From Furfurilactobacillus curtus (GTDB lineage Bacteria; Bacillota; Bacilli; Lactobacillales; Lactobacillaceae), in assembly GCF_045862785.1 (NCBI RefSeq), contig NZ_BQXO01000006.1:34243-98242 (forward strand): a DNA stretch of 64,000 nucleotides, given 5' to 3'. Of this stretch, positions 1 to 7,979 are shown in pieces (positions within the stretch are counted from its first letter, which is position 1; each line of letters opens with the position of its first letter). The position numbers and the translations under genes are program-made. A model generated the notes under the pieces. The model was not told the DNA's origin and did not search any database. It was given only the letters and a program-made list of their open reading frames with translations.

Positions 1-49
1 TCGATTGCGATAAGCTGAATGAGGAAAATGAGGGGCTGATACAGTAGCA

Positions 50-178
50 ATGGCGATGGTCACCATCCGTGTTTCAGATAGTGAAAAGGCATGGTTAGAG
101 TAATATGGTTGATTTTTAAGGAGGGCCCCTCAATGACGTCTCAGCTTGAAGTCACGAAAGACATTCAACTATTCAACC
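50..178 (+). pseudogene. RelB/DinJ-like antitoxin remnant
   Basis: The frame from the ATG at 50 reads MAMVTIRVSDSEKAWLE and then stops at 101-103. This is the usual N-terminus of small lactobacillar RelB/DinJ-type antitoxins (TIRVSD...EK.WLEYM). Directly after the stop, another frame reads MVDF, the expected continuation, so at least one indel is present, and further stops follow. The remaining part up to about 178 can only be read piecemeal. In intact systems this protein binds its own promoter and neutralises the RelE-like toxin encoded just downstream. Here neither gene is intact, so no active toxin-antitoxin module is expected. The identification rests on motif memory only. Confidence 0.6.
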
Positions 179-179
179 T

Positions 180-403
180 GCGCTTTGAAAAATTGACAAG
201 CGTCAAGTTACTTTGATTATCCATTGCTTGTATCAACGTGTTGCTGGAATTGAAAATGTGCAACCACTAGAGAAAAGTTAACAGCTGACCACTTGGGTGA
301 GTTGTGATTTTAGACCGACAACTATCGGGGGACTGTTGATATTTCAGACGATAAATTAGCGGTTTTAGTGTTCAACATTGGCCATTTGGCGAAGCGCCGA
401 TGA
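180..403 (+). pseudogene. RelE/YafQ-like toxin remnant
   Basis: Shifting between frames recovers a recognisable RelE/YafQ-type mRNA interferase. First comes KIDKRQVTLIIH.LYQRVAGIENVQPLEKS (about 188-288). After a frame change comes LTADHLGEL, then DNYRGTVDISDDKLAVLVFNIGHLAKRR, ending at the TGA 401-403. These match the family pattern of an alpha-helical LIIxWLxxxLxGxxNP segment, then a beta-sheet core with YR, DI.DDKL and a C-terminal hydrophobic strand before GHR/GHLxxR. In-frame stops at 187-189, near 286-290 and near 322-330, plus one or more indels, show it is dead. It sits just behind the antitoxin remnant and before a terminator, as a two-gene relBE operon would. Confidence 0.65.
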
Positions 404-426
404 CTGGCTTAAATAATCAAAAAATG

Positions 427-476
427 AGGGCGCCTAATTATCCAGATTGACTTTGGATAATCAGGCGCTCTTTTTC
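427..476. terminator. Bidirectional intrinsic terminator
   Basis: The stem GGCGCCTAATTATCC pairs with GGATAATCAGGCGCTC around a short loop. It is followed by TTTTT on the plus strand and preceded by an A-run, giving a U-run on the minus strand too. It would end the dead toxin-antitoxin operon from the left and the PNPOx-like gene (638-1057, minus) from the right. Confidence 0.85.
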
Positions 477-637
477 TTGGTGCTATTTATTATTAGGCAA
501 CGAATAGAAAGTGATTGTCTTACTGAGATAATGAGATATCGCTGATTACGTTGAAATCATTAAAATTCAACACCAATTTTACAAACCTACTTGGTGATAG
601 GTGACGCTCTTTACTATCAGCCTTTTAGAACAAGCTG

Positions 638-1057
638 TCATTCCTGCAAATCCGAATAAGTAATCTCACCGGCCTCTCGCACCTTAACGGCTAACGAGGT
701 GAAACGTAGAATGGCAGGATCCTCGTAATTAAGTGATTGCTGAAATTGGTTGAGTGTTTTTTGCCATTGATCTGGTAAAGTGGTGGGGCTGACAATGAGG
801 AAACGTCCCTTTAGCATCAAAGAAGAGTGATTTTCTTCGGCGAAGCAATAAATGGCCGCGTTGGTTGAATTTGCTAGATTTTTAACGGTCGAAGAGCTGT
901 GCGTTGTGTAGAAGAAAATGTTATCTAACGATCGATCCAAGGATAAGGGGGTCAATGCCACGATGTTAGGAAATCCAAGTGTATCGATAGTTGCCACTTG
1001 AAATACTGAAGCATGATCTAACATATGTTCGGCTCGTTTTATGGTCTCTAACATCAT
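638..1057 (-). CDS. Pyridoxamine 5'-phosphate oxidase-like (PNPOx-like) protein
   Basis: A 139-residue protein whose N-terminal half (AEHMLDHASVFQVATIDTLGFPNIVALTPL, read in segments) is typical of the split-barrel FMN-binding PNPOx-like/general stress protein 26 family. The motif FQVATID..GFPN is followed by IFFYTTHSSSTVKNLANSTNAAIYCF, where the SS/K region commonly contacts flavin phosphate. Such proteins are small cytoplasmic flavoproteins, often of unknown substrate. The start is supported by GGAGGTGCC just before the double ATG. The length is normal for the short subfamily, and the gene stands alone with its own terminator. The fold assignment is firm, but the reaction is not known, and true pyridoxal-phosphate synthesis is unlikely for this short form. 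Confidence 0.8.
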   Translation of the reverse strand: MMLETIKRAEHMLDHASVFQVATIDTLGFPNIVALTPLSLDRSLDNIFFYTTHSSSTVKNLANSTNAAIYCFAEENHSSLMLKGRFLIVSPTTLPDQWQKTLNQFQQSLNYEDPAILRFTSLAVKVREAGEITYSDLQE

Positions 1058-1325
1058 GGCACCTCCGTTTGACGATTTAATCGTGTTTAACTAATCCTAT
1101 CGTAATTAGCTGCTTGGATGAAAAATAATGCCTTAAGGATCTGAATAAAATTTGTCTAAGAAGTTCTAAAGATGAAAATCCTTGATAGAATGGCCAGCGA
1201 TGACGGCAATAATAGGTTAAGCTTAATGATATAATCAAATTTTAATTTCGATGGAAATTTAACCGATCTTTTGGTTAGTAGGAATTAACCAGTCTGAAAT
1301 GCTGGTTTATTGTGGAGGTGATTTC

Positions 1326-2294
1326 ATGATAACGATCGGCTTTTGTTCGCCGTCGACACCAATTACGGCAATTTCACCAATTCGATTTGCTCGTGCGAAG
1401 CAATATTTAAAAGGCAAAGGTGCGAAAATGGTTGCTGGATCATTGACGGGTCAGTCGGATCATTATCGCTCTGGAACAATTAGCGCTCGAGCGGCCGAAG
1501 TTAATGAACTTATTCATAATAAAGACGTTGATATTATGATGATGACAATCGGCGGCACTAACACAAACGCGATTCTGCCGTATATTGATTACGAGGCGTT
1601 AAGGCAGTCGCCTAAAACCATCGTTGGTTATTCAGACGCAACAGCGTTACTGCTGGCAATTAAAACGCAAGCACCAGCATGTCGCGTTTTATACGGTCCA
1701 GCGTTAGTGTCATCATTCGGAGAATGGCCGCCGTTTGTCGATGAAACATGGCGAATGTTTCAAGAAATCGTGCAAACGCCAATTGGGGGACGAGTGACAA
1801 TTCAAAAACCGCAGTATTGGGATGATGAGGCGATTAATTGGGATCGATTTTTGCAGACTAAGCAACAACGCCCCAATCAATGGCAAGCGACTGATCAGAC
1901 GGTACTCACTGGGCGAATTATTGGTGGCAATCTTAATACTATGTATGGCATTTTAGCTTCTCCGTATTTCCCCTCATTATCTAAAACCAATCTATTGTTG
2001 ATTGAGGACGCTGAAAAAGACGCAGCAACAGTCGAAAAAAACTTTGCTATGCTGAAAAATGCCGGAATTTTTTCACAGATTGGTGGCATTATTTTAGGCA
2101 AACACGCCCTATTTGACGACTTGGGAACAGGGTGCCAGCCAGTAGATATTTTGCAGGAGGTTTTGGGTGATTTAAAATGTCCGATTATTTATGACTATGA
2201 CAGTTGTCATACGGTTCCGATGATGACGACTCCCTTAGGGGCCATGGCAATCATAGACGCTGATCAAGGCCAGGTGACTTTTTCTGATTTTTGA
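1326..2294 (+). CDS. LD-carboxypeptidase / MccF-like S66 family peptidase
   Basis: This 322-residue protein belongs to peptidase family S66, cytoplasmic serine peptidases. The family includes LD-carboxypeptidases that trim murein tetrapeptides and MccF proteins that hydrolyse microcin C-type toxic aminoacyl nucleotides. Visible hallmarks are the N-terminal GFCSPS strand, the IGGTNTN loop, the nucleophile elbow VGYSDAT (Ser in GYSD), the LLIEDAEK motif with the catalytic Glu, and the late GKHA segment supplying the His. An upstream ATG-like codon at 1299 is possible, but GGAGGTG at 1314-1320 fits the ATG at 1326 exactly, so I use that. The IGGTNTN and IEDAEK forms look closer to the MccF-like branch, but I cannot separate the two activities by eye. 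Confidence 0.88.
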   Translation: MITIGFCSPSTPITAISPIRFARAKQYLKGKGAKMVAGSLTGQSDHYRSGTISARAAEVNELIHNKDVDIMMMTIGGTNTNAILPYIDYEALRQSPKTIVGYSDATALLLAIKTQAPACRVLYGPALVSSFGEWPPFVDETWRMFQEIVQTPIGGRVTIQKPQYWDDEAINWDRFLQTKQQRPNQWQATDQTVLTGRIIGGNLNTMYGILASPYFPSLSKTNLLLIEDAEKDAATVEKNFAMLKNAGIFSQIGGIILGKHALFDDLGTGCQPVDILQEVLGDLKCPIIYDYDSCHTVPMMTTPLGAMAIIDADQGQVTFSDF

Positions 2295-2439
2295 TTTATT
2301 CAGATTTTTTTGAAATTGAGTGTGTTGCTAATTTTTGAGTACATTCTTTGCTAGGGAGCATGGGAATATTAAAAAAATGCTTGAAAGATCTGCTAATATT
2401 TTTATTTGCAGGCCTTTTTCTGTGCACGAAAATCATGAC

Positions 2440-2465
2440 ATTTGTCACATAAATAGATGACAAAT
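2440..2465. promoter_or_regulatory. Inverted repeat upstream of ABC/two-component operon (putative response-regulator operator)
   Basis: A perfect 8-bp inverted repeat, ATTTGTCA and TGACAAAT, is separated by 10 bases. It sits 64 bases before the first gene of the 2529-5911 operon. The spacing (half-site centres about 18 bp apart) is suitable for a dimeric LuxR/NarL-type regulator such as the one encoded at 5306-5911. The binding protein is an inference. Confidence 0.55.
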
Positions 2466-2528
2466 ACATCTAGCTGACCTCGTTAACCCTAGGTAAACTC
2501 AAGCGTATTAAGTAAGGATGGTGAATTT

Positions 2529-3437
2529 ATGATGCAACCAATTATTGAAGTTGGACAACTCAAAAAACACTTTGGAAACGTAGATGTAATTAACGAGGTC
2601 AATTTTACAATCAAAGCTGGTGAAACCATTGGCTTAATTGGCGAAAATGGTGCTGGTAAAACGACATTAATAAAGATGTTGTTGGGTTTGGAACAACCAA
2701 CCAGTGGTACGATCAGTGTTTTTGGAGAAAAAGCAGGATCTCGCCTTGCTCGTCAAAAGGTTGGCGCAATGTTGCAGGAAAATACGGTTTTGCAGAGTGT
2801 TAATGTCACGGAACTGTTGCAATTAGTCACGAGTTTTTATGCAAAACCACTCCCCGTATCTGAGTTATTGGAACGAGCTCAGTTGACACATAAACGCACC
2901 GCGATGACGGATACCTTATCTGGTGGGCAACAGCGCCGTTTGTCATTTGCTATGGCTTTAGCTGGTAACCCAGATGTGCTTTTTCTTGATGAACCGACCG
3001 TGGGAATGGATGTCGCCGCACGAGCAGTTTTTTGGCAACAGATTGAAGCGTTAAGAAAAAAGGGTAAAACGATCTTTATCACTAGTCATTATTTGACAGA
3101 GTTAGAGGCGATTGCCCAGCGGTTGATATTTTTGGATGGTGGACATTTGGTCTTTGATGGGAATCTTTCCACGTTACGGACACAATATCAAGGCACTAAA
3201 ATCTCCTTGCAAACGCATGTTTCAGTAGCTGCATTAACTGAAGATAAAGCGAACATTTTATCGGTGAACCAACAGGAAAATCAGGTGACATTAACAGTTC
3301 GGGATAGCGATCAATGGCTACTTGCGCACCAAGGAGAATTAGCAGAGTTTCATCAAATTAAGATTCAACCAATGTCATTAGAGGCTGCATTTAACGAACT
3401 AATTGGACAAGGAGATCGTCATGCAAACATTAATTAA
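2529..3437 (+). CDS. ABC transporter ATP-binding protein (linearmycin/YvfR-like exporter)
   Basis: ATPase subunit of an ABC-2 type exporter, 302 residues. Walker A GENGAGKT lies at residues 38-45, the Q-loop at LQEN (82-85), the signature LSGGQ at 130-134, Walker B LFLDEP with the catalytic Glu at 155, the D-loop near 161, and the switch His in TSHYLTE at 187. The C-terminal ~90 residues form the extra domain typical of CcmA/DrrA-like drug ATPases. The gene opens a tight operon: the permease starts inside its 3' end, followed by a histidine kinase and response regulator. That four-gene order is the one seen in the Bacillus yvfRSTU and lnrJKLMN loci, which suggests export of, or resistance to, a membrane-active compound. 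The actual substrate is unknown. Confidence 0.92.
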   Translation: MMQPIIEVGQLKKHFGNVDVINEVNFTIKAGETIGLIGENGAGKTTLIKMLLGLEQPTSGTISVFGEKAGSRLARQKVGAMLQENTVLQSVNVTELLQLVTSFYAKPLPVSELLERAQLTHKRTAMTDTLSGGQQRRLSFAMALAGNPDVLFLDEPTVGMDVAARAVFWQQIEALRKKGKTIFITSHYLTELEAIAQRLIFLDGGHLVFDGNLSTLRTQYQGTKISLQTHVSVAALTEDKANILSVNQQENQVTLTVRDSDQWLLAHQGELAEFHQIKIQPMSLEAAFNELIGQGDRHANIN

Positions 3438-4167
3438 ACAAACAACGCTTGGATTTAAGCGGGAATTAATCCGTAACCCTAGTTTTCTTTTCTTTTCACT
3501 TGTTATGCCGGCTGGATTCTATCTGTTATTTACTAAGATTATGACTAATGAATCAGCCACGGAACAGAGCCACTTTGCGGTGGCATATATGAATAGTATG
3601 ATTGTATTTAGCCTTTTATTGGGGATGATTTTTTCGTTCGCAAGCCTTTTGGGCGAGGATCATCGTCAAAATTTGTTAACGCTAATGGCGATTACACCCG
3701 TTAATCCACTGACTTACTATGCGGCCCTAGTTATCGTGATGAGTAGTTTAAACGTACTTGTAGTATTAGTGATCGAAGTACTAGCGGTAGTAATGAATCA
3801 TGTTGACTTAACATACTCATCATTACTAGTTACGGCTGGTTGGGCTGTGGTCGGTGGAATTCCTTTGATGTTAATCGGCGCCACGATTGCTCAAAGCACG
3901 CGGCCAGCTACCATTAGCGCATTATGTAATTTAGTGGTCTTTCCAATGGCCATCGTGAGTGGACTTTGGTGGCCGCTATCGTTGTTACCGGACTGGATGC
4001 AGCAATTTGGCAAATTGATGCCAACCTATGCTGTGAGTCAATTATTGAATTCTGCTACGGGACAGGCGACGTTTTCCTGGCGATGGGTTATGATGTTAGC
4101 CAGCTGGGTGGTCGTAATCAGCATCACCTTAGGCTTGATTTTAAAGTGGCATCAGAAACGGAGTTAA
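3421..4167 (+). CDS. ABC-2 type transporter permease
   Basis: A 248-residue membrane subunit with about six hydrophobic segments, matching the ABC-2/YvfS-like permease family. There is a cytoplasmic amphipathic start (KQTTLGFKRELIRNP), TM1 around FLFFSLVMPAGFYLLF, a pair of central segments, and a terminal segment ending in a basic tail. It partners the ATPase encoded upstream and overlaps its 3' end by 17 bases. The ATG at 3421 has AAGGAG six bases upstream, so it is preferred over the in-frame TTG at 3403. The next gene begins five bases after the stop. The role is inferred from family and context: moving an amphipathic or lipid-like molecule across the membrane. Confidence 0.88.
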   Translation: MQTLIKQTTLGFKRELIRNPSFLFFSLVMPAGFYLLFTKIMTNESATEQSHFAVAYMNSMIVFSLLLGMIFSFASLLGEDHRQNLLTLMAITPVNPLTYYAALVIVMSSLNVLVVLVIEVLAVVMNHVDLTYSSLLVTAGWAVVGGIPLMLIGATIAQSTRPATISALCNLVVFPMAIVSGLWWPLSLLPDWMQQFGKLMPTYAVSQLLNSATGQATFSWRWVMMLASWVVVISITLGLILKWHQKRS

Positions 4168-4171
4168 CGCA

Positions 4172-5302
4172 ATGGCTTGGTTGCGAACCTACATTCTCTT
4201 TCCCAAGCGATTTGGGATTTATCCTTATTTTTGGTTGATTTTTCTAGCCTACCCACTTGCCATCGCAATCAATGAGCATGGGGTTCGCCGCCCATTTACC
4301 CTCGTGTTATTATTAGCGTTTTTAGTATGCTATCGAAATGGTTACGAGGTAACCAAACGCTTGCCTTGGGCGATCTTAGGACAACTAGTGATTAGTATTT
4401 ATTTCGGTGTGGTTGCACAGTATCTGTGGTTGTTTGTCTTTACAGCGTGGCAAGTGGGGTCTTTACCACTAGCCAAAGGAACTCGTCGGCCTTATTTGGT
4501 TGTGTATTACCTCACGGCTGGCGTAACGTGTTTGACTTCATGGGCCCAAAATAATTCTAATCTTAATCAGTTGAACTTTTCTGTAGGGATTGATCAGTTG
4601 GTTTTATTGGCATTCATTTTTAGTTCTCCAATTGCGGCGATTTCAGTTTTTAAAACGGTGGCTGAATCTGAGCGAACTCGCCAAATTACGCGGCGAGTCG
4701 AAAATTTTATCCGCCAAAATGAACGACAACGGATCAGCCAAGATTTGCATGATACATTAGGACAATCATTTTCCATGATTACGATTAAAGCCGAGTTGGC
4801 GCGTAAGTTGGTCGTGATTGATCCTGATCAAACAGAGATTCAATTGGCGGACATTGAACAAGCTTCTCGAGAAAATCTGCAACTAGTGCGAAATATTGTT
4901 AACAATTTGCGTCAATTGAGTATTGCGGAAGTCCTGATTGCGCAACAGTCTAATTTAACCGCCGCTGGTGTCACGCTACTAACGGACCACGAAGAGATTA
5001 GTCAGAGCTGGCCACGTTCAGTCCAGGTGACAATCGGGGCCATCATCCAAGAAGCGATTACGAATATCATTCGCTATGCGCAAGCTAATCGGTGCTGGAT
5101 CACCTTTAGTCAAAAAGAGAGTCTGGTCCATGTAGAGATTCGTGATAATGGTCGAGGGATTGAACAACGTCGGATCGGTAGCACGGGAATTTCTGGCATG
5201 AAACAGCGAATTAAGCAATTGCCAGATGGACATTTTCATTTAATCTCTGATGTAAAAGGAACGACGGTAGCGTTGGCATTTACGTTAAATGAAGGAGCAT
5301 AA
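4172..5302 (+). CDS. Sensor histidine kinase, NarL/DesK class
   Basis: This 376-residue membrane kinase has an N-terminal region with five to six predicted membrane segments (residues ~15-155). A short linker leads to the HisKA_3 dimerisation helix with phospho-acceptor His193 in DLHDTLGQSFS. The ATPase domain carries the N box (EAITNIIRYAQANR) and the G box DNGRGI with STGISGMKQR. This is the LiaS/DesK/YvfT type that pairs with LuxR-type regulators. There is no large extracytoplasmic domain, so it probably senses membrane state or the partner ABC transporter (intramembrane-sensing logic; inference). It lies between the permease and the response regulator with 4-bp and 3-bp gaps, indicating co-transcription. 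Confidence 0.92.
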   Translation: MAWLRTYILFPKRFGIYPYFWLIFLAYPLAIAINEHGVRRPFTLVLLLAFLVCYRNGYEVTKRLPWAILGQLVISIYFGVVAQYLWLFVFTAWQVGSLPLAKGTRRPYLVVYYLTAGVTCLTSWAQNNSNLNQLNFSVGIDQLVLLAFIFSSPIAAISVFKTVAESERTRQITRRVENFIRQNERQRISQDLHDTLGQSFSMITIKAELARKLVVIDPDQTEIQLADIEQASRENLQLVRNIVNNLRQLSIAEVLIAQQSNLTAAGVTLLTDHEEISQSWPRSVQVTIGAIIQEAITNIIRYAQANRCWITFSQKESLVHVEIRDNGRGIEQRRIGSTGISGMKQRIKQLPDGHFHLISDVKGTTVALAFTLNEGA

Positions 5303-5305
5303 ATT

Positions 5306-5911
5306 ATGGTTAATTTGTACCTTGCCGAGGATCAAGCGATGCTCAATTCGGCATTGACAACGATTCTGAATTTAGAGCCAGATTTAACTGTGATCGGAAC
5401 TGCTATGACGGGAACGGCTGCCTGGCAAGAAATTAATCAGTTGCGTCCCGATCTGGCGATTCTAGATATTGAGCTGCCCGGAGAGAGTGGTTTAATGATT
5501 GCTCAACAAATCGATCAGGGTGAGTTGTCAACGAAGACCTTGATTTTGACGACGTTTGCTCAGTCGGCCTATCTGCAACAGGCGTTAGCAGCAAAAGTGA
5601 ACGGTTACCTTCTAAAAGATAGCCCCAGCGCAGAACTCGTCTCAGGCATTCGGGCAATTATGGCCGGGCAAACAGTGTACGCGCCAGAGTTAGTCCGGGG
5701 CATGTATGCTGCTTCACAGAATCCGCTCACACCACGAGAGATGGAGGTCTTGATGGCAGCAGCGAGTGGGGAAACTACTGGTGAAATTGCGCAACAGGTG
5801 TCATTGTCTGAAGGGACAGTGCGTAATTATTTTTCAGCCATTTTGAGTAAATTAGGTGCTCGTAATCGACTTGATGCTGTTCAATTAGCGCAAGCGAACA
5901 AATGGCTATAA
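5306..5911 (+). CDS. Response regulator, LuxR/NarL family
   Basis: 201 residues with a receiver domain (1-120) containing the acidic pair ED at 8-9, phospho-acceptor Asp54 in LAILDIELPG, and the conserved Lys in YLLKDS. A C-terminal LuxR-type helix-turn-helix follows (LTPREMEVLMAAASGETTGEIAQQV, SEGTVRNYFSAILSKLGARNR in segments). It is the cognate partner of the kinase encoded three bases upstream. It is likely to activate its own operon through the inverted repeat at 2440-2465 (inference). The family assignment is secure. No clear terminator is seen immediately downstream, but the large hairpin at 5999-6052 follows. Confidence 0.93.
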   Translation: MVNLYLAEDQAMLNSALTTILNLEPDLTVIGTAMTGTAAWQEINQLRPDLAILDIELPGESGLMIAQQIDQGELSTKTLILTTFAQSAYLQQALAAKVNGYLLKDSPSAELVSGIRAIMAGQTVYAPELVRGMYAASQNPLTPREMEVLMAAASGETTGEIAQQVSLSEGTVRNYFSAILSKLGARNRLDAVQLAQANKWL

Positions 5912-5998
5912 ATTAGTTCGTTTGGTTAAATAGGCAAGGGCATAATTTTAATCATTGATGAATAACGCGTTAAATTGGTGGAAAGTATGCGAATTAAA

Positions 5999-6052
5999 AG
6001 AGCGCTTCATGTGCTGGTGTTGTTTTTCCAACATCAGCACATGAAGCGCTCT
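5999..6052. terminator. Long hairpin terminator between convergent genes
   Basis: A roughly 24-bp stem (AGAGCGCTTCATGTGCTG and its complement, extended by GTTG/CAAC) with a small T-rich loop. The U-run follows the hairpin in the minus-strand reading (CTCTTTTAA), serving the gene at 6154-6624. The plus-strand side lacks a good T-run but would still fold behind the response regulator. Confidence 0.8.
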
Positions 6053-6153
6053 AACACTTGATCCCGAAAAATTGATGGATTTTGGCCATCATGCTATTTT
6101 GTGTTGTTCAGTTAACCGATAGTCTGATATTTTAAATCTTCTACAATGAAAGA

Positions 6154-6624
6154 CTATCGCCATTCTTGCTTGAGTTTAAAGAAACTTCCGCGGATGGACC
6201 CAGCTAACTTGGATTTTTGATGGGCAAATTTAAACTTGTCGACTAATTCAGTGGGTACATCCATCGCTTCACAGAGCTTAATTCCGACGGCCCGCTTAGG
6301 CTTATCGCCATCTTTTTCATACAGGACATTTAAAATCATTCCATTTTGATAAATGAATTCTGGCCAGTAGAGATGATCGTCTTCATACACGGCGACTTCA
6401 ATAATCGGTGAACTAAATTCTAAATCGCGCTCGGTCTTGAGCAGTTGTTTCATCCACTCAACTTCAGTCTGTCGTTCTGACGCTGGGTAAACAGTATATG
6501 CAAACTTGTACTTGTTCCAGAAATAACGGGCCTCGTTTGCCCGTAAACCGGCTAGTGATTCAGCAACTGGCGACGTCTCTAAACCGGTGGTCGCCACATT
6601 TTTAAAATCAACTTGATAAGCCAC
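6154..6624 (-). CDS. Hypothetical protein, 156 aa
   Basis: I do not recognise this family. The protein is soluble and charged, has no signal peptide or membrane segment, and is rich in aromatic residues (ARYFWNKYKFAYTVYP). It has alternating strands such as IIEVAVYEDDHLYWPEFIYQNGMILNV that suggest an alpha/beta or beta-rich fold, and a basic C-terminus (SFFKLKQEWR). It starts with GTG behind GAGG, stands alone on the minus strand, and ends at a strong hairpin terminator. Codon use looks like its neighbours, so it is probably an ordinary lactobacillar conserved gene of unknown function. Confidence 0.6.
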   Translation of the reverse strand: MAYQVDFKNVATTGLETSPVAESLAGLRANEARYFWNKYKFAYTVYPASERQTEVEWMKQLLKTERDLEFSSPIIEVAVYEDDHLYWPEFIYQNGMILNVLYEKDGDKPKRAVGIKLCEAMDVPTELVDKFKFAHQKSKLAGSIRGSFFKLKQEWR

Positions 6625-6698
6625 GTCCCAATCCTCAATTCATTCGTTTTTCATAGTGTAGCACGCTTATCCTTTGTTGCAATGGCGATAAAAAGAAA

Positions 6699-7340
6699 TT
6701 AACTGTGATTAAATCCAGCGATGACACCTTGTATGAAACTGATGATAAAATCCCAAACACTAGGAAAACTAAACGTAATAAAACAAGCAATGGATAGAAT
6801 GTATACTTTTGTTGTTATCACTTGATTGAGTTTGCGCCAGTTGATTGAGAAAAATAACCAAATGAATAATCCAATGCCCAACGGTTGCAACCAATTACGT
6901 AAGCCGTCCACTGACAACTTGAGTAGCCCAGCGATTAGTGAACCGAGACTAATGACCATAAAGATCGTTATTACAGCAATATCACCACGTTTTGATGGCT
7001 GTTGTTCAAGATTCGCAAGTAGACGCGGGTCATCCTTAATTAAATCATCTAACGTTATGTTGAAAATCTCACTGAGCCGGACAACATTGGCGAAGCTGGG
7101 GAGGGCGGTCTCATGTCGAGCTCCACAAGCCTGATTTCTGTGCCTAGCCCACTGTCATCAATTGGCCAGGTGCGCCACTTGATGACAGTCAGCTAGTGCT
7201 CGAAATCACCCGGCTTGTTCCACTCTGAGTTTCTCCCACTTTGAGACCGACTCCCGCGAAATTGCTAATTTTTTTGATAGATCTGTTTGGGACCAGTGAC
7301 GCTGCTCACGCTGTTGCCGGATTTGTTGACCAATGTTCAT
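6699..7340 (-). pseudogene. XRE-type regulator with C-terminal membrane segments, interrupted by hairpin repeat
   Basis: Reading leftwards from the ATG at 7340 (SD AGGAGG) gives an XRE helix-turn-helix: IGQQIRQQREQRHWSQTDLSKK and LAISRESVSKWE. The frame then enters a 118-bp hairpin repeat (7113-7230) and stops. On the other side, the frame resumes with ETALPSFANVVRLSEIFNITLDDLIKDD, which is exactly the next part of an XRE domain. It continues into a linker and three hydrophobic segments (residues ending FIQGVIAGFNHS). Joining the two parts gives a normal HTH-plus-transmembrane regulator of about 170 residues. As it stands, the gene makes only a truncated HTH peptide. This is direct evidence that the repeat moved into a gene. 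Confidence 0.85.
7113..7230. repeat. Hairpin repeat family 1, copy A (inserted in regulator gene)
   Basis: A ~118-bp imperfect palindrome from ATGTCGAGC to CTCTGAGT. The paired segments are CAAGCC/GGCTTG, GATTTC/GAAATC and CTGTCATCAA/TTGATGACAG, with unpaired CTGTGCC, TGCTCG and CACCC in common with the other copies. It splits an XRE regulator gene between Trp-Glu and the following helix. The tetranucleotide TCTC flanks it on both sides, but a true target duplication cannot be proved. Confidence 0.85.
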
Positions 7341-7460
7341 CAAGACCCCTCCTAACTTGATATCATTAGTGTAGCAGTCATGACTAAATTTGGTCGCTAA
7401 AGGGGGCGGACTTTTTGGTTGCGTTAGGTCATCAGTAATAAAAACGGTATTTAGCGCTAG

Positions 7461-7898
7461 TTACGATTCCGTAAGTTCGCTTAACTCCGGAAACCAAATG
7501 TCAATTTCATGAGCTGCGGCCTCGATACGATCAGAACTATGAACGACGTTTTTGATGGCGCCATCATCCCACAAGCGGCCGAAATCACCACGAATGGTGC
7601 CCGGCAGTGCCTCGCTGGGCTTCGTTGCACCGGCCATTTGGTGGCACGCGTGGACCACATCAGTTCCCGAAACAATCAAGGCAACTAGCGGACCGGATTG
7701 CATGTAACTGACTAGACCAGGGAAAAAGGCTTCATTTACCTTATCCGCATAATGTGCCGTCAACTGAGCGGTAGTGGCTTTTTGGACCACTTTTAAAGCC
7801 GTAATCGTAAATTGGCGCCGTTCAAGCCGGCTGATTACGTCACCGATATGTCCCGTTGCAACGCCATCAGGTTTAATCAACATTAAGGTTTGTTCCAT
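7461..7898 (-). CDS. ndk: Nucleoside diphosphate kinase
   Basis: Transfers the gamma-phosphate of ATP to nucleoside diphosphates through a phospho-histidine, balancing NTP and dNTP pools in the cytosol. The 145-residue length is typical. Motifs seen are TLMLIKPDGV at the start, the Kpn-loop region with GDVISRLERRQF, TIRGDFGRL, and the active-site segment NVVHSSDR with the catalytic His. In many homologs this reads NVIHGSDS, so the GS to SS change next to His is a mild variation. A GTG nine bases upstream is possible, but AAGGAG fits the ATG at 7898. The gene is monocistronic. Lactobacilli often lack ndk or have it variably placed, so it is not diagnostic of genus. Confidence 0.95.
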   Translation of the reverse strand: MEQTLMLIKPDGVATGHIGDVISRLERRQFTITALKVVQKATTAQLTAHYADKVNEAFFPGLVSYMQSGPLVALIVSGTDVVHACHQMAGATKPSEALPGTIRGDFGRLWDDGAIKNVVHSSDRIEAAAHEIDIWFPELSELTES

Positions 7899-7979
7899 TT
7901 TGCTCACTCCTTCGTCTTTGTTTTCAGTATAAGCGAGGTAATGGTCAAAAGACGACTAATGTGCGTTAAAACGTGATCT

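Noticed and set aside
5999..6052. Long perfect hairpins at 5999, 17215, 38159 and 58061 as mobile elements
   Set aside because: Each is unique, lies between convergent genes and carries T-runs, so bidirectional terminators explain them.
7109..7235. TCTC flanks of copy A as a proven target-site duplication
   Set aside because: Removing the unit with one TCTC leaves the HTH two residues short of the family spacing, so the exact ends are unclear.
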